A stretch of 64,000 nt of DNA from Hofstenia miamia (Eukaryota; Xenacoelomorpha; Acoela): contig SCFE01000089.1 in the NCBI GenBank assembly GCA_004352715.1, forward strand, positions 1,095,661 through 1,159,660, read 5' to 3'. Below the pieces are notes generated by a model, which was not told where the DNA came from, ran no database searches, and saw nothing but the letters and a program-made list of their open reading frames with translations. This document shows positions 23,870-36,210 of the stretch, piece after piece; the stretch's first letter is position 1, and every line of letters begins with the position of its first letter. Both the position numbers and the translations under genes were made by a program.

Positions 23870-24760
23870 AATGCAGGCAATCTTGTTGTTGCTAAAGTTG
23901 TCAGCAGATTTTAAATATCTTCATCAAAAATCAACACTTCTTCAATCTATACAAGCAGTCCAAGTTTGGTCTAATACCAAAAACCAGCAAACCAATATCT
24001 CTGGAAAACATAAGGCCAATATCCCTCACTTGCATAATGTCATGTACATTTGAATGTCTTGTGCACTGAAAATACATCACCTTATCCTATAGCACCTGGT
24101 ACTGCCAACCAATTTGGTTTTATAGAGTTAGCTCTACCAAAATAGCTACTATAACTGTTGAAAATATCTGTAATAAATATTTCTAAAATAACTCTGATAA
24201 TGTGTAACTCACACCACTAGATCCCTCAGGGCGATTTGAACGAGTACCCCATCATCTCTAAATTGTACACACTGTCAACCCACATATCATTAACTGTGTA
24301 TCCGACTTTCTGCCAAATCGTTCACAGGTTGTGGAATACAACCAGCAATGATCAGGCACATTATTAGTTAATTTGGGAGTCCCACAACGGACTGTTGCCA
24401 GTGCATATTGCAATGCATGGTTTTGTGTTCTAATCTGAATTGCAATGTGAAAGATTGACTGAGGCAGTTCACCAAATGGTCTCAGCAAAACAAGTTTTTG
24501 TTGTCAAAGCAACTCACAGGAGTTATTAAGTTCATAGGACAGGACATCCCAGATCCACTCTCAACAATGCCAGAGAAAATAATCTCAAGACTCTCGGATT
24601 CATTATAGAGGAATTATTTGGGGTCAGTTCACATACTTGGAATAATTATCCGGCAGAGACGGTGAATTATACGATTCAGTCAATTGAAGATTGCTTACAT
24701 CCAATTTCCTGGAGGCTGAACAGGAAGACATCCACATTCAGATGGAAGGCTTAAAAATAA
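23870..24760 (+). pseudogene. Second LINE-type reverse transcriptase fragment
   Basis: The plus strand shows RPISLTCIMSCTFECLV (typical RT region YRPISLT..K.FE.L), followed some 270 bases later by SDFLPNRSQVVEYNQQ and LVNLGVPQRTV (typical F..NR.Q.V and GVPQGTV). Frames are broken by many stops. The motifs differ in detail from the CR1/L2-like copies nearby, so this is probably a different LINE lineage. Confidence 0.55.
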
Positions 24761-24929
24761 TTTTCAATATTTCCAGACGGGTTTCTTCAAACCATGCTTA
24801 TTGATGGTTAATTGTGATTCTCTTGTATTAGAGTAATCTAAATAATACATGTACATTATTATTATACATCATAAAATCTTAAAGTTTGTGTTGTTTCTAC
24901 TTTCAGCATAGGGAGCTCACGAGCTCCCA

Positions 24930-25243
24930 AGTAGTTGCAGCGCTTTCCTCATGAATCTACCTGTTCATTTCTGTGCTATCTTCGGCAACACCAGCTTATT
25001 CTTGTTCCACCTAACTATTCCTGCTGAGTATCTCAACACTGGCATAGCCTCTATGCTTTTGTGCCCATTCAATGCTGCCTTCCTTACATTGAGTTGATAT
25101 TCATTGAATACCCTTGTCTTCATTTCTTCATTATCTGGTCTATCTCTCACTATCACTTGTAAGTACTTGTAACTTTTTATAATTGACTTATTTGCAGGAA
25201 TTAATTCAGTGATGTGGGTAGTAAGGAAGCCAGGGGCTATCAT
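24930..25243 (-). pseudogene. R2-like LINE fragment, C-terminal reverse transcriptase region
   Basis: The minus strand includes IKSYKYLQVIVRDRPDNEEM, VFNEYQLNVRKAALNGHKSI and the diagnostic MPVLRYSAGIVRW. The combination YKYLG.., R-VRK-x-LNG-N-x-I-x-A and A-x-PVLRYSAGI-x-W is seen downstream of the RT palm in R2-type retrotransposons. It is truncated at both ends with no endonuclease; a stop follows KIAQK. Confidence 0.6.
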
Positions 25244-25249
25244 CTAATT

Positions 25250-25330
25250 TGAACTTAAGAGCAGTGGAGTCGCCAAGGGAATTGGGGCGCAGCAGCCCCC
25301 ACTTTTGGACACATTAGTGCATGTTTTTAA
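25250..25330. mobile_element. Possible single hAT-type end
   Basis: AGCAGTGGAGTCGCCAAGGG followed by a GC-rich stretch resembles the ends of some hAT elements (CAGTGGCGTAGCC type). No matching opposite end was found within 3 kb, so this is only a resemblance. Confidence 0.2.
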
Positions 25331-26252
25331 AGTTGTTGTGGGAGTGGAGAGTCCAAATAATTCAAATCAGTTAACATCAATTATATTCAACAGAATTTTT
25401 AAAACAATCAATAAGATAAGATAAGATAAGAGAATCTCTATTTAGGTAGATGTTAACAATTAAATAACTGATAATACTATTTTAATAATGAGTCATAGTA
25501 TAGTCATTGTTATAAAATTTGTATTCTAGCCATGATTTTCCAGAAATATATTTTTGCTTAAGGAAGATTTTTAAATGCTTTTTAAAGATTTCAATTTTTC
25601 AATATTTTTAATTTATTTAGGTAGCGAATTCCAGGTTTGAATGGCGACATTAATGAAGGATTTCTTTAAAACGTTTTTCTTATACTTAACACATGTAAAA
25701 AGCTTTTTGATCTTGAATTCGGTTTATGAGTAAATCCCGATATTTTAATCGTATTATAAGGTGGTATGTTGCTGATTAGCTTGAAGAATGTCAGAAGCGT
25801 ATTCAATATAACCAGTTGTTTTGGAAAAAGAATTGACCTAGAAATGTACTGTTTGGTTTTCGATGAGTTTTTCGTTGTGATATTTAATGCCCATCATATT
25901 TGAATATCAAGTTTTTTTATAAAACACTTTGCTTAGGTCAGTAAATAAAATGTTTACGCAATTAAGGTGACTCATGATGAAAGCATTGAAGAATTGAATT
26001 ATCGCAGGTAATTGCCTAAATACTAGTGTCATACTTTTTATATCTATAGCTAATTTTCTAACTATTAAATTGATGTGAGAGTTGAATTTTAGCTTTGAGT
26101 AAATAGTTACTCCTAGGTACTTTAAAGTCACTGCAAAAACATCGTAATTGCTTTTATTCGGCTGCAAAATACAAAATTCTGTTTTAGCTTCATTAATATT
26201 CAACTTGTGCATACAAAACTATTTTGACAATTTGTTACAATTTAATTCTATA

Positions 26253-27196
26253 CAAGGGCACCGCGAGAAACTTCCTAAAGGAGGGGCAAAAATTCTTTTG
26301 CACGTGTTTTTGTTGAAACAATATTTTATTTCTTTTTGAAGAAATTTTATCATTTAATTGAAAGAGAACAAGGAGATGAGATCTTTTTTCCAAGGAGTAG
26401 ATTATCCGTAGTAATGTGCTAGAATCTGCTTTAACTCCCCATCCCATGTGAAAAAATATAATAATATAAGCCTATGGTTTGTTATTTTCTACCACACAGC
26501 AATTTTGAAATCTATATTTACCATGTCAGGAATAGGAAGCAATTTATATGTGATATACTGCATTTCAAATGGAAGTAGATTTTAAAATAACACCATTATG
26601 TTGAAAATATTAATAAAAGATTTAACCTGGTTTAACGGTTAAACTATATTTGGTGTAAATTTGTTACCCCAACATCTAGAATAGGATTTTGACCTCAAAT
26701 ATAATAGGAAGAAATTGATACTTTGTGACTCTTCAAAACTTTTTAAGTAGTTTTTGTCATCCTCTAACTTTGCTTATTTAGATTCAGCAAAAACATCAAT
26801 AGGCTAAGTTGGGGTAACTGTGGTACTTCAAAAGAACTCACCTTAAAACTCTTGCTTTAGGATTATTTCTAGTTTGTTATAGTAATGTCATGCTTGAAAA
26901 ACCCTAATGCTATGATTTCATGAAAATTTTATTAATATTCATTTAGCTTGTACCCCAAAAAACATCTAAATTGTGAATCTAACTCGTTTTAGTTTTTGTA
27001 TGATAAGATTTTTGCAAATTTCAGTTGCTAAGTTAAGAAGACAAAGTGAAAAAAAAGCTATATCAATTTTAAGACTCCAGGAATTTGAATTTAATATATA
27101 TGAGAAGTCAGGAACTAGATAAAATTGAAAATCGCAATAAAACGTTATTCAGCCTAATTTTGGTGCAACAAACCTTGTACAGATTGTAAAACCATC

Positions 27197-27234
<38 letters not shown>

Positions 27235-27364
27235 NNNNNNNNNNNNNNNNNNNNNNNNNNNNNNNNNNNNNNNNNNNNNNNNNNNNNNNNNNNNNNNNNN
27301 NNNNNNNNNNNNNNNNNNNNNNNNNNNNNNNNNNNNNNNNNNNNNNNNNNNNNNNNNNNNNNNN

Positions 27365-27397
<33 letters not shown>

Positions 27398-28866
27398 GTC
27401 TATGGATGAAATCTTAGAGACTTGTTTTCTTTATACAAACTTGTAAGCTCGTCAAAATTTAGTGAGACTAATTCATTTAGAGATGCTTTGAAATCAAGGG
27501 AAGCAAGTAGATAGACCTGACCTTGAAGCATTTATTTGATTGTATATAGTAGCTGGAGTTCATAAGTTATATGATTACAGTGTAGAAACAAAAGGTTCAC
27601 CAGTCTTTTGTGTTACCATGATAAAGAAAAGATTTGTATGAATGAAGTGACTTTTTAGATCAAGTTGAATGAAATAATAACAGTAAATGTAGTCCTTTCG
27701 TTTTAAATGAGAAACATAAGTCAATCTTATCTTCTTCATCCCAACCTGACAGTCAATGAGTAACTATTAGAATATCACGATGGTGTTTCAATATTGAGTT
27801 TGGGGCAAGCCGCCTCACAGGCTGCTTGCGAGTGACCTGTGGACATTGGTTGCTGCTTGAGCAGTTGTGCTAGATGCCACTTGGCCGAAACATGACCAAA
27901 CTATGAAATTTGCCTATAGTTATGTGAGCGTGTACGAACGTATAGGTTTAGCTAATTATAGCAAAAATGGAGTGATTTGCGTTTTTTATTTGTGGTTGTA
28001 TAGATTTTGATATTTGCTTGTAAATATGGTTCTTACAAGCAAATTTAATGTTGATGGAAAGCTGTCACAATTAGACGGATTCTTTGATTTTGCCAAACTG
28101 TGTAAGTGAATGAGTATTACAGTTAACTACTGTGTAGTTCAAAATATGTACAAGGTCTATAGGGTGAACAGATTATAGCATATCCCCAGACTAAATTAAG
28201 TAAATTGCTAAGCATCTAACCTAATTCCTCTTCCTTTCCTTTTGCATGCTTACTGCACTAATTGAAATAATTGCGCGAAAATCAGCCTGAAATGTTTTCT
28301 GTCCAAATGCATTCAAAACATTGTTTGTCGTCAGTGGGTTATAAATGTAATGTCTCCGATTCTTGAATTGAAAGGTCTAATTGTAAAAATACCCTGCAAA
28401 CGAAAGATAGATTTTTATGCAAAGTGTCTAAAAATTATTTTTGCTTAAAACCTAAAAAAGGAATATACACATTTTTATATTTAAAAATCTATTTATAAAG
28501 TTTAAAGTCATTCTAAATTGGGGTAACTTTGTTACTCTATACTTCGTTTAACCGAAATTTATTTTTACATTGTTTAACCGTTAAGGAATTTGAGATTTTT
28601 TATAACGATATAGAAAAAAATTTATTCACCTAAGGATGAACTTACGTATTTTATGTATTCTTAATAGTATAATTCACATGCATCTATATCCATTAGAATT
28701 AAAAAATGAATAAATGTAATATTGATGCAGTAAAAATATGTTCCAATACAATTAGCGCAATACTAAATACAATTTAAATTCGGAATTTCGACTTGATAAA
28801 ACTCTAGTCAATTCAATCACTTCACCATGAAAGGGGGGCAACTGCCCCCCGCTCGCGGCGCCTATG
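26253..28866. mobile_element. hAT-like element, 2.6 kb, with perfect 8-bp target duplication
   Basis: ATTCTATA is directly repeated at 26245-26252 and 28867-28874. The ends are inverted: CAAGGGCACCGCGAG at the left, and the right end read inward is CATAGGCGCCGCGAG. Imperfect inverted subterminal segments continue inside (TTTAACGGTTAAAC near 26630 versus its counterpart near 28580, and GGGGTAAC/GTTACCCC). No transposase is recognisable. A possible first exon is MVLTSKFNVDGKLSQLDGFF at 28026, ending in a CTGT|GTAAGT donor. A 130-N gap inside a (TA)n tract (27235-27364) hides part of it. Confidence 0.85.
27235..27364. other. Assembly gap (130 N) inside a (TA)n tract
   Basis: Both gap edges are pure TA, so the gap is an uncollapsed microsatellite. 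Confidence 0.95.
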
Positions 28867-30008
28867 ATTCTATAGATTCCGCTGCTAGGTGCATTAATGA
28901 ATTATCGCTAAAAATGCAAGTGTCATCTGCATATTGGATTAAATTGCAATTAGTTATATAATGCATATCATTTACATAAATACTAAAAAGAAGAGGACTT
29001 AGAATCGTACCTTGAGACACCCCATTGTAAACCGGTAACCATTCTGAAAAAATATCATTTAATTTAACTCTTTGGAATCTTTGATTGAGGTAACCAATTA
29101 TCAATTGCTTACTATTACTAGAAAATACTAAGTAAGATTGTTTTTCAATTAGAATATTATGATAAATCGATTCAAAGGCTTTTCAAAAATCTAAATAAGC
29201 TATAGCTACAAATTTATTAGAATTGAGTGATGGTCTACATTTTTCAGTAGCATGTTATAGTGCATCAGTTGTTGAAAAATGTTTGCGGAATCCAAATTGG
29301 GTATTTGATAATAAATTATAGTTATTAAAATGTTCAACTATTTGATATGTAGTAATCTTTCGAATATTTTGTTTATAGGAGAAGTAATTGAGATTGGCCG
29401 ATAATTAGTGGCAATTGATGGATCGTTTTTCTTAAAATAGGAGTAACGTGAGTAAGTTTTAAATTGTCCGGGAAGTAATTAAATTTTATGTATTCATTAA
29501 AGGTAAAATTTAATGGATTTGCAATGATATCTGCAGTAATTTCAAGGACCCATGAAGCAATGCTTGATTTGTTGGTTTTAAACTTATTGATTGACTTAAT
29601 AATTTCATAACTAGTTGAGAAGTCGAAAGAAAATTCGGGTGTGAAAATTTTGATGAAACGTTTTCGTACTTAACGAGGGGCCATTTTATTTTCCTAGATT
29701 AACAAAAGTCTTATTTAATTCATTACATATTTCAAAATTGTCAGAAAGATTGTTTCCGTACTGATCTTTTATCACATTAATTGAGTTTGATTTTGATTGG
29801 TTATAATTTGTGATTTCTTGTATTAGCTTCCATTTCGAACGTTCACTTGGAAGGCGCGCATATTCATTCTCAATGAATTCGTTGAATGCCTTACGAGATA
29901 CAATATTCGATGCATTTGTAGCCTTCTTATATGCTGGTTTTGTTCTTTTCGCGAATCAATGCTTTGCAAGTTTCAGTTATCCAAGGTTTATTCGAAAAAG
30001 TATTGTTT

Positions 30009-33000
30009 GCTTTGGAGTTTGTACTGGATTTAACCATTATTTTCTTTTCAGGGCAAAATCTGTTAAGATAAAATTCAAAAATTCTCAAAAAGTTTCCCAG
30101 TATTTCATATAAATTTGATGCAGAATATACAGGAAACCAATTTTCTGATGAGAGGGATAATTTAAAATTATTAATGTTTTCAATACATTTTTCACGAGTT
30201 TTAATCCATTTCATGTTCGTTTTTGGGGTTGAATGAGACCTTTGAAATTTAATAGATGTCAAACAATGGTAAGAAAATGGGCATTCAGAAGTAGTATACT
30301 CATAATATAGATTGTTGTTCTCAGCTAGTATAATGTAGTCAATTAGTGTTCTGCTCGATGATGTCATTCTAGAAGGTAATGTTTCACTTGCCAATCGAAC
30401 AGTAATATAATGTATGTCCAAAAATAAGTTGTTCATGTAGGTGTTCAATTTTTTTATCAATCAATTTCCAAATTGTAGTATTATTGAGAACCTCCAAAAC
30501 CTTAACTGTTACTGTATGCAATTTCAACGGTAAACATTTTATTTATCGATGACAAAATTACTATAAAAGGGCTAGTTGTTTGGATAATTTAGTTGGGAAA
30601 TTGTCATGGCAAAATTTTAATCATGATTGGGTTTGTCATTTGAAGTTTTAAGGACATGATGCTAGCTGCAAATATGTTATATATAAATTTCTATATATTT
30701 AGTGAATGGTGATTTCTGCATGAGCATTTTCCGTGGAAATTGATTTTAAGATTTGGTGATGTTGAATGACCAGCTTGATCATTGGCCTATCAACAGGTTT
30801 GTCAATTGGAATTGGAATCTAATTGGATATTGGAATTGGATTGGAATTGGTTGGACAAACAAAATTCCAATTGGATTTTCATTGGAATTATTTTACAAAA
30901 ATTTCCAAACTCACATTTTTCTATAATATAGTTTTCCTAACACTATTAAAATATTTGCTTTTGGATATGAGTCTGATAATACTAGTACTCTGCGACTCGC
31001 GATATTTTTGCTACAAGCCGAGTCTAGTTGAGTCGGACCAGTCTCTTAAAATTCTAGTCTAGTTGGATTTCGAATTTCGAGTCTTGTCTAACCACTTAGG
31101 CCTATGATTATCATAATTGTAGTCACCAATAAGTAATAAACTGTTTTGCAAACTCGAAAAAAAATATATTAGCAGTTACATTTGTAATTGATCATTATTG
31201 TATTGTATAATAATATAAGAGAATCTTTATTCAGTTAAATGTTAACAATTAAATAGCTGATAATTTATCTGAATAGCGTCATTAAATTCACAAAAACACA
31301 TATATACAATTCACATAAATTACAAAAAAAATCTTACAGGTTATGGATAAATTACTATATTGCTATTTTAATAACGAGTCATAGTATAGTCATTGTTATA
31401 AAATTTGTATCCTAGCCATGATTTTCCAGAAATATATTTTTGCTTAAGGAACATAGATATAGTATTAACCAATCAGTGTTGATGCTATTAAATTAAAGAA
31501 TGAAACTTTATCAAATATCACTTGCATAAAGTGTGAAGTTTGTTTATCAACTTAAAATCGCAANGTTCTCAGCTAGTATAATGTAGTCAATTAGTGTTCT
31601 GCTCGATGATGTCATTCTAGAAGGTAATGTTTCACTTGCCAATCGAACAGTAATATAATGTATGTCCAAAAATAAGTTGTTCATGTAGGTGTTCAATTTT
31701 TTTATCAATCAATTTCCAAATTGTAGTATTATTGAGAACCTCCAAAACCTTAACTGTTACTGTATGCAATTTCAACGGTAAACATTTTATTTATCGATGA
31801 CAAAATTACTATAAAAGGGCTAGTTGTTTGGATAATTTAGTTGGGAAATTGTCATGGCAAAATTTTAATCATGATTGGGTTTGTCATTTGAAGTTTTAAG
31901 GACATGATGCTAGCTGCAAATATGTTATATATAAATTTCTATATATTTAGTGAATGGTGATTTCTGCATGAGCATTTTCCGTGGAAATTGATTTTAAGAT
32001 TTGGTGATGTTGAATGACCAGCTTGATCATTGGCCTATCAACAGGTTTGTCAATTGGAATTGGAATCTAATTGGATATTGGAATTGGATTGGAATTGGTT
32101 GGACAAACAAAATTCCAATTGGATTTTCATTGGAATTATTTTACAAAAATTTCCAAATTCACATTTTTCTATAATATAGTTTTCCTAACACTATTAAAAT
32201 ATTTGCTTTTGGATATGAGTCTGATAATACTAGTACTCTGCGACTCGCGATATTTTTGCTACAAGCCGAGTCTAGTTGAGTCGGACCAGTCTCTTAAAAT
32301 TCTAGTCTAGTTGGATTTCGAATTTCGAGTCTTGTCTAACCACTTAGGCCTATGATTATCATAATTGTATTCACCAATAAGTAATAAACTGTTTTGCAAA
32401 CTCGAAAAAAAATATATTAGCAGTTACATTTGTAATTGATCATTATTGTATTGTATAATAATATAAGAGAATCTTTATTCAGTTAAATGTTAACGCTTTG
32501 GAGTTTGTACTGGATTTAACCATTATTTTCTTTTCAGGGCAAAATCTGTTAAGATAAAATTCAAAAATTCTCAAAAAGTTTCCCAGTATTTCATTTAAAT
32601 TTGATGCAGAATATACAGGAAACCAATTTTCTGATGANCTTAAAATTCTAGTCTAGTTGGATTTCGAATTTCGAGTCTTGTCTAACCACTTAGGCCTATG
32701 ATTATCATAATTGTAGTCACCAATAAGTAATAAACTGTTTTGCAAACTCGAAAAAAAATATATTAGCAGTTACATTTGTAATTGATCATTATTGTATTGT
32801 ATAATAATATAAGAGAATCTTTATTCAGTTAAATGTTAACAATTAAATAGCTGATAATTTATCTGAATAGCGTCATTAAATTCACAAAAACACATATATA
32901 CAATTCACATAAATTACAAAAAAAATCTTACAGGTTATGGATAAATTACTATATTGCTATTTTAATAACGAGTCATAGTATAGTCATTGTTATAAAATTT

Positions 33001-33157
33001 GTATCCTAGCCATGATTTTCCAGAAATATATTTTTGCTTAAGGAACATAGATATAGTATTAACCAATCAGTGTTGATGCTATTAAATTAAAGAATGAAAC
33101 TTTATCAAATATCACTTGCATAAAGTGTGAAGTTTGTTTATCAACTTAAAATCGCAA
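30009..33157. repeat. Duplicated blocks around single Ns, probable misassembly
   Basis: 31565-32493 repeats 30317-31245 almost exactly; 32494-32637 repeats 30009-30151; 32639-33157 repeats 31045-31563. Single Ns at 31564 and 32638 mark the joins. The copies differ at only a few bases, for example CAAACTCACA versus CAAATTCACA near 30910 and 32155. Order and copy number here should not be trusted. The sequence inside includes the 3' UTR of a minus-strand LINE (about 31210-31450 and its copy), matching 25410-25565. Confidence 0.85.
30797..30885. repeat. TTGGAA-type simple repeat
   Basis: Repeated ATTGGAATTGGA units, copied again at 32045-32133 in the duplicated block. The 79-codon frames crossing them are by-products. 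Confidence 0.7.
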
Positions 33158-33159
33158 CT

Positions 33160-33925
33160 CTGCTAATGAAGTGGTAATCTAACTTTTACGAAAGAAAAAA
33201 AATTCGAAAGAATCTAATCAGTAGGGAGCGGCTACCGCCATAATATCAATATATTCCAACATTGTGACATTGGTAACGCTCATTCAATAGACAATGTGCT
33301 CAACCCCATTGACTCAGAAAAAAAATTTTTGTAGAAAAGTTTTTTAATTAGAAAATGATATTATTGTTTTTAACTAAGCAAACATACACTACACTATTCG
33401 ATTCGTTTTCAATAAACAAAACTCGACTAAATTAAACATTTCGAGTACTTGCAGGGCCTAGATAATCTCTGAATGCAATGCGCCATATTATGGTAACTAC
33501 TTGCAATATTGTCATGTGAGCACAAAATAAGTGTTTTCTAAAATTATATTTGACTAGAATACAATGATTGGACCAGTATTATTGTGATTTTGAATTCTAA
33601 TAGGACAGCATATGATCAATAAATTCTTAAATTCATCAGTTGCATTGCCATTTATGTGCTATAATTAAGCCTGCACAGCAATTCCGGCATGACATGATAT
33701 ACATACATGTGTGTGGTGCCATATTTGGCAGAATTTCGAATAGATAACTTTTTGGATAGTTGGTGTCATTTTATGACACTTTATTATCAGTAGTTCTATG
33801 ATATTTTGTATGCAAAATCTTAATAAACTATGCTAAGAGTTTTAATTTTCCAGCTAAAACAAAAAACAGTAATTTACTCAAAGGAATGTGAATTTAGTTA
33901 CAAATTATTGATAACAATCACAAAT
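33160..33925. other. No gene recognised
   Basis: Mixed AT-rich sequence. TTCCAACATTGTGACATTGGTA near 33255 resembles a stretch near 550-575, suggesting a low-copy repeat family shared across the window. Confidence 0.35.
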
Positions 33926-33929
33926 AGGA

Positions 33930-34130
33930 TCCTAGGGAAATTTTCTTCTGCCATGCTTATAAGTTAGAATCTCACAATATTTGTTGGAAGATCTCTCTAA
34001 GCTAACACCAGGGAATATTCTTGTGGCAGCACAATGAATTGATTCCACTCCCATAGATCTCCTACTAACATAACATTGAAAACTCCCAATAGAACACCCA
34101 TGAATATAAAACATGAATTACTGTATTTTT
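33930..34130 (-). pseudogene. Possible R2-like LINE C-terminal scrap
   Basis: The minus strand reads CYVSRRSMGVESIHCAATRI. This resembles the RLY-V-RR-x-GGRGL-x-SIE segment that follows PVLRYSAGI in R2-type proteins. There is nothing else diagnostic and it stops after 60 codons. Tentative. Confidence 0.3.
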
Positions 34131-34840
34131 TTACCTACACTGCCTTGCATATTATATTTCTAATAACTAAGAATTCGTTCAGATGGGCAAAGTGCCGTTG
34201 TGTGGGTTAATACGGGAATCGTAAGTCCAGTTGAGCTATTTCAGGAACTGTTTCTAAAGCTTGTGTGGTTAGATAAGATCTTGCTATTTATTCAATTTTT
34301 TGTAAGGAAAATTCTTCCAATATGATAAGGCTCCTTCTAATATGTTCTAGTTCTAAGAAATGCATTAATGAGTTTTAAAATTTGTTAACCCTTGACAAAA
34401 ATGTATTGTATGAAAAAATTTAATCCTTCCCTCCCAGGATTTCAAAAATTCTGTCACTCTTCCTGTTGAAACATTTTTCTCGAACCGACGGGAGTGTTCC
34501 CGCAAGACTATATAAGAGGTGAACATACCTTAGAGCTGAAACTTCACTTAGAAAGAAACAAATATAGAGATTAACAGAGAGATTTCCGGTACTGATCGAA
34601 TATAGGATCTCGTATTGTAGCATGATTGTTGTACAAAACTTCTACAAATACAGCCAATACATTCGTTCTGTAATAATAATTTCATTTTTCTGCGTTTTCG
34701 TTAAAATTATGTATTTTTCTGGTTTTACCAGGCCTTAATAATCACATATAGAAAATTTGTGCATTATACTTAAATAAATATGTGAAATCAAAGACATCCA
34801 AAGTATGTTGTAAAGAATATTTGGATTAACAAACTCAAAA

Positions 34841-35092
34841 TTAGATTGGATTCCAATTGGACAATTCTAAAAATTTTGTATTGGATTGAATTGTACAGAA
34901 AAATCTGTTAAATGGACAAGTCTGCCTATCAACTTCAGATTTTTTTCTTTGGGATACTAAAAAAATAACTACAGACCAAATCAAAGCAGCCATCCAAAAA
35001 GAAATTCGCCAAACTTTACCAAATCTTACAAGTGCAGTAATGAACAGTTTGCGAAATCGGGCCAATTCTTGTTTGCGCTCAAAAGTCAGCAC
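34841..35092 (-). CDS. Possible exon of an unrecognised gene
   Basis: A consensus acceptor (CATTTTCAG on the minus strand, ending at 35093) opens a GC-richer frame beginning VLTFERKQELARFRKLFITA. A good donor (GCACTT|GTAAGA) lies about 63 bases in. Reading through it gives a hydrophobic, Trp-containing stretch (FWMAALIWSVVIFLVS) that could be a membrane segment. Either a short exon is spliced at the donor, or the longer frame with a membrane helix is used. No neighbouring exon was found. Confidence 0.3.
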   Translation of the reverse strand: MLTFERKQELARFRKLFITALVRFGKVWRISFWMAALIWSVVIFLVSQRKKSEVDRQTCPFNRFFCTIQSNTKFLELSNWNPI

Positions 35093-35234
35093 CTGAAAAT
35101 GTAGTTGTATTTAAAATTTAACTAAATAAAACTACATGTACATAGAATATTCGATATTACAAGTTCCTATGATAGCATACACCAAAAAATTGTCAAATTG
35201 AAAGCAGGTCTAATAAAATGAATAACCAATTTTA

Positions 35235-35474
35235 TTGATCAATATATTAGAGGAAATATATAAAATTCAATGCACCTGTTGTGAAGATTACATCGGATAT
35301 TGCGGTCGGCAACTAAGTAGAACAAAAGAAGGTGAAACAAATTCAACAATTTCAAAAGATCTTAAAGATTGTAGACTAAGCTATAATATAAAAAATATAA
35401 AGAATACCGAAGCAAAGCATCTCAAAATCGTTCAAAGTATTTTAATTAGTTCATTTCATCCAAAATCTAGATGA
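35235..35474 (+). pseudogene. Penelope-type GIY-YIG endonuclease fragment, separate lineage
   Basis: YKIQCTCCEDYIGYCGRQLS matches the start of the Penelope GIY-YIG domain (YKI-x-C-x-C-x-x-x-YIGETGR-L-x-TR), with the Glu-Thr after YIG altered to Tyr-Cys. About 35 residues on come the H-x-I-x-x-N-x-x-N-T-E-A-K-H-L-K region and FHPKS. It clearly differs from the endonucleases at 53624 and 55199 (YKYQCDNCNKLYIGET), so it belongs to another family. No RT domain is adjacent. Confidence 0.6.
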
Positions 35475-35839
35475 GATTTCAAGCACACACACTATTACCA
35501 CCAAAACTAAGATTTGGTAAAATAAAATGTTATTATAAAATCAAGTAAATTTAGGGGAATAATTTTGCAAGAAAACTACGATGACTTTGTAAATTGAATG
35601 TTTTTATAAAAATTACGTAAACACTTAGTAAATTTGTAAAATAATTAAATATTAAAATATAAATTAAATATGGTAGAACAATGAGTATAATTTACTGTAG
35701 TTTGAATATATAGGCTTCTCATAAATCATTCTTAGACTCAATGGAAAAAATTTCAAATTTTGGAAAATTCATTTTGAGTTTTTACATATATAAGTGGTTT
35801 GATATTTCAGTGGATATTCTAAGTTCTTAAGTCCTTCTA

Positions 35840-36210
35840 TATAATGGGAAATTTTCACTAAAATTTATATTTAAATATTTTTAGCTAAGCATGTTTAAAT
35901 TAGTTGAAATTCGTTAAAAATAATGCAACCAATAAAAAATGTTTGCTAATTTTCTCTTTCTTGTTGAATGATGCAACTACCTTTCTAATCACAAAACTAT
36001 TATTTTGTAAGATGAATATAAACAAAAAATTAATAAATTTCTGGAAAGTCAAAAGGTAGTGACATCAGCTGACAAGAAAGAGACAGTGAATTTTCTGCAA
36101 AATTTAGCAAATATTTTTTAATAGTTACTTTATTTTTTAAGAATATAAGCTAAATAAACAATTTTTGATAAAAATATTTAAATTTAAATTTTAGTGAAAA
36201 TATCCGATTG
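35840..36210. mobile_element. MITE with long inverted repeats
   Basis: The left half (AATGGGAAATTTTCACTAAAATTTA from 35842) and right half (complement, ending AAATTTTAGTGAAAATATCC near 36208) are inverted copies of about 130-150 bp with a short loop. The same ends recur at 48031 and 49766. No coding capacity. Confidence 0.7.

Larger units (their letters stand above)
25400..30470 (-). pseudogene. CR1/L2-like LINE split by a hAT-like insertion
   Basis: Reading down the minus strand from about 30460: an endonuclease C-terminal part with SSSRTLIDYIIL, a linker with KPWITETCKALIREKNK, RT parts with NYRPISITSPINKIFERL, then YNGVSQGTILSPLLFSIYVND and the catalytic QYADDTCIFS ending near 28870. The frame is then interrupted by the element at 26253-28866 and resumes at 26252 with a MHKLNINEAKTEFCIL-type segment and VTLKYLGVTIYSKLKFNSH down to 25907. 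A 3' UTR follows, ending in a pentamer tract (AAGAT on the plus strand, about 25405-25428). The LINE without the insertion is about 2.4 kb, 5'-truncated and full of frameshifts. Confidence 0.8.

Noticed and set aside
30823-32310. Two 79-codon frames of nearly identical sequence (30823-31062 and 32071-32310)
   Set aside because: They arise from a TTGGAA simple repeat and its assembly-duplicated copy, not from a conserved gene.
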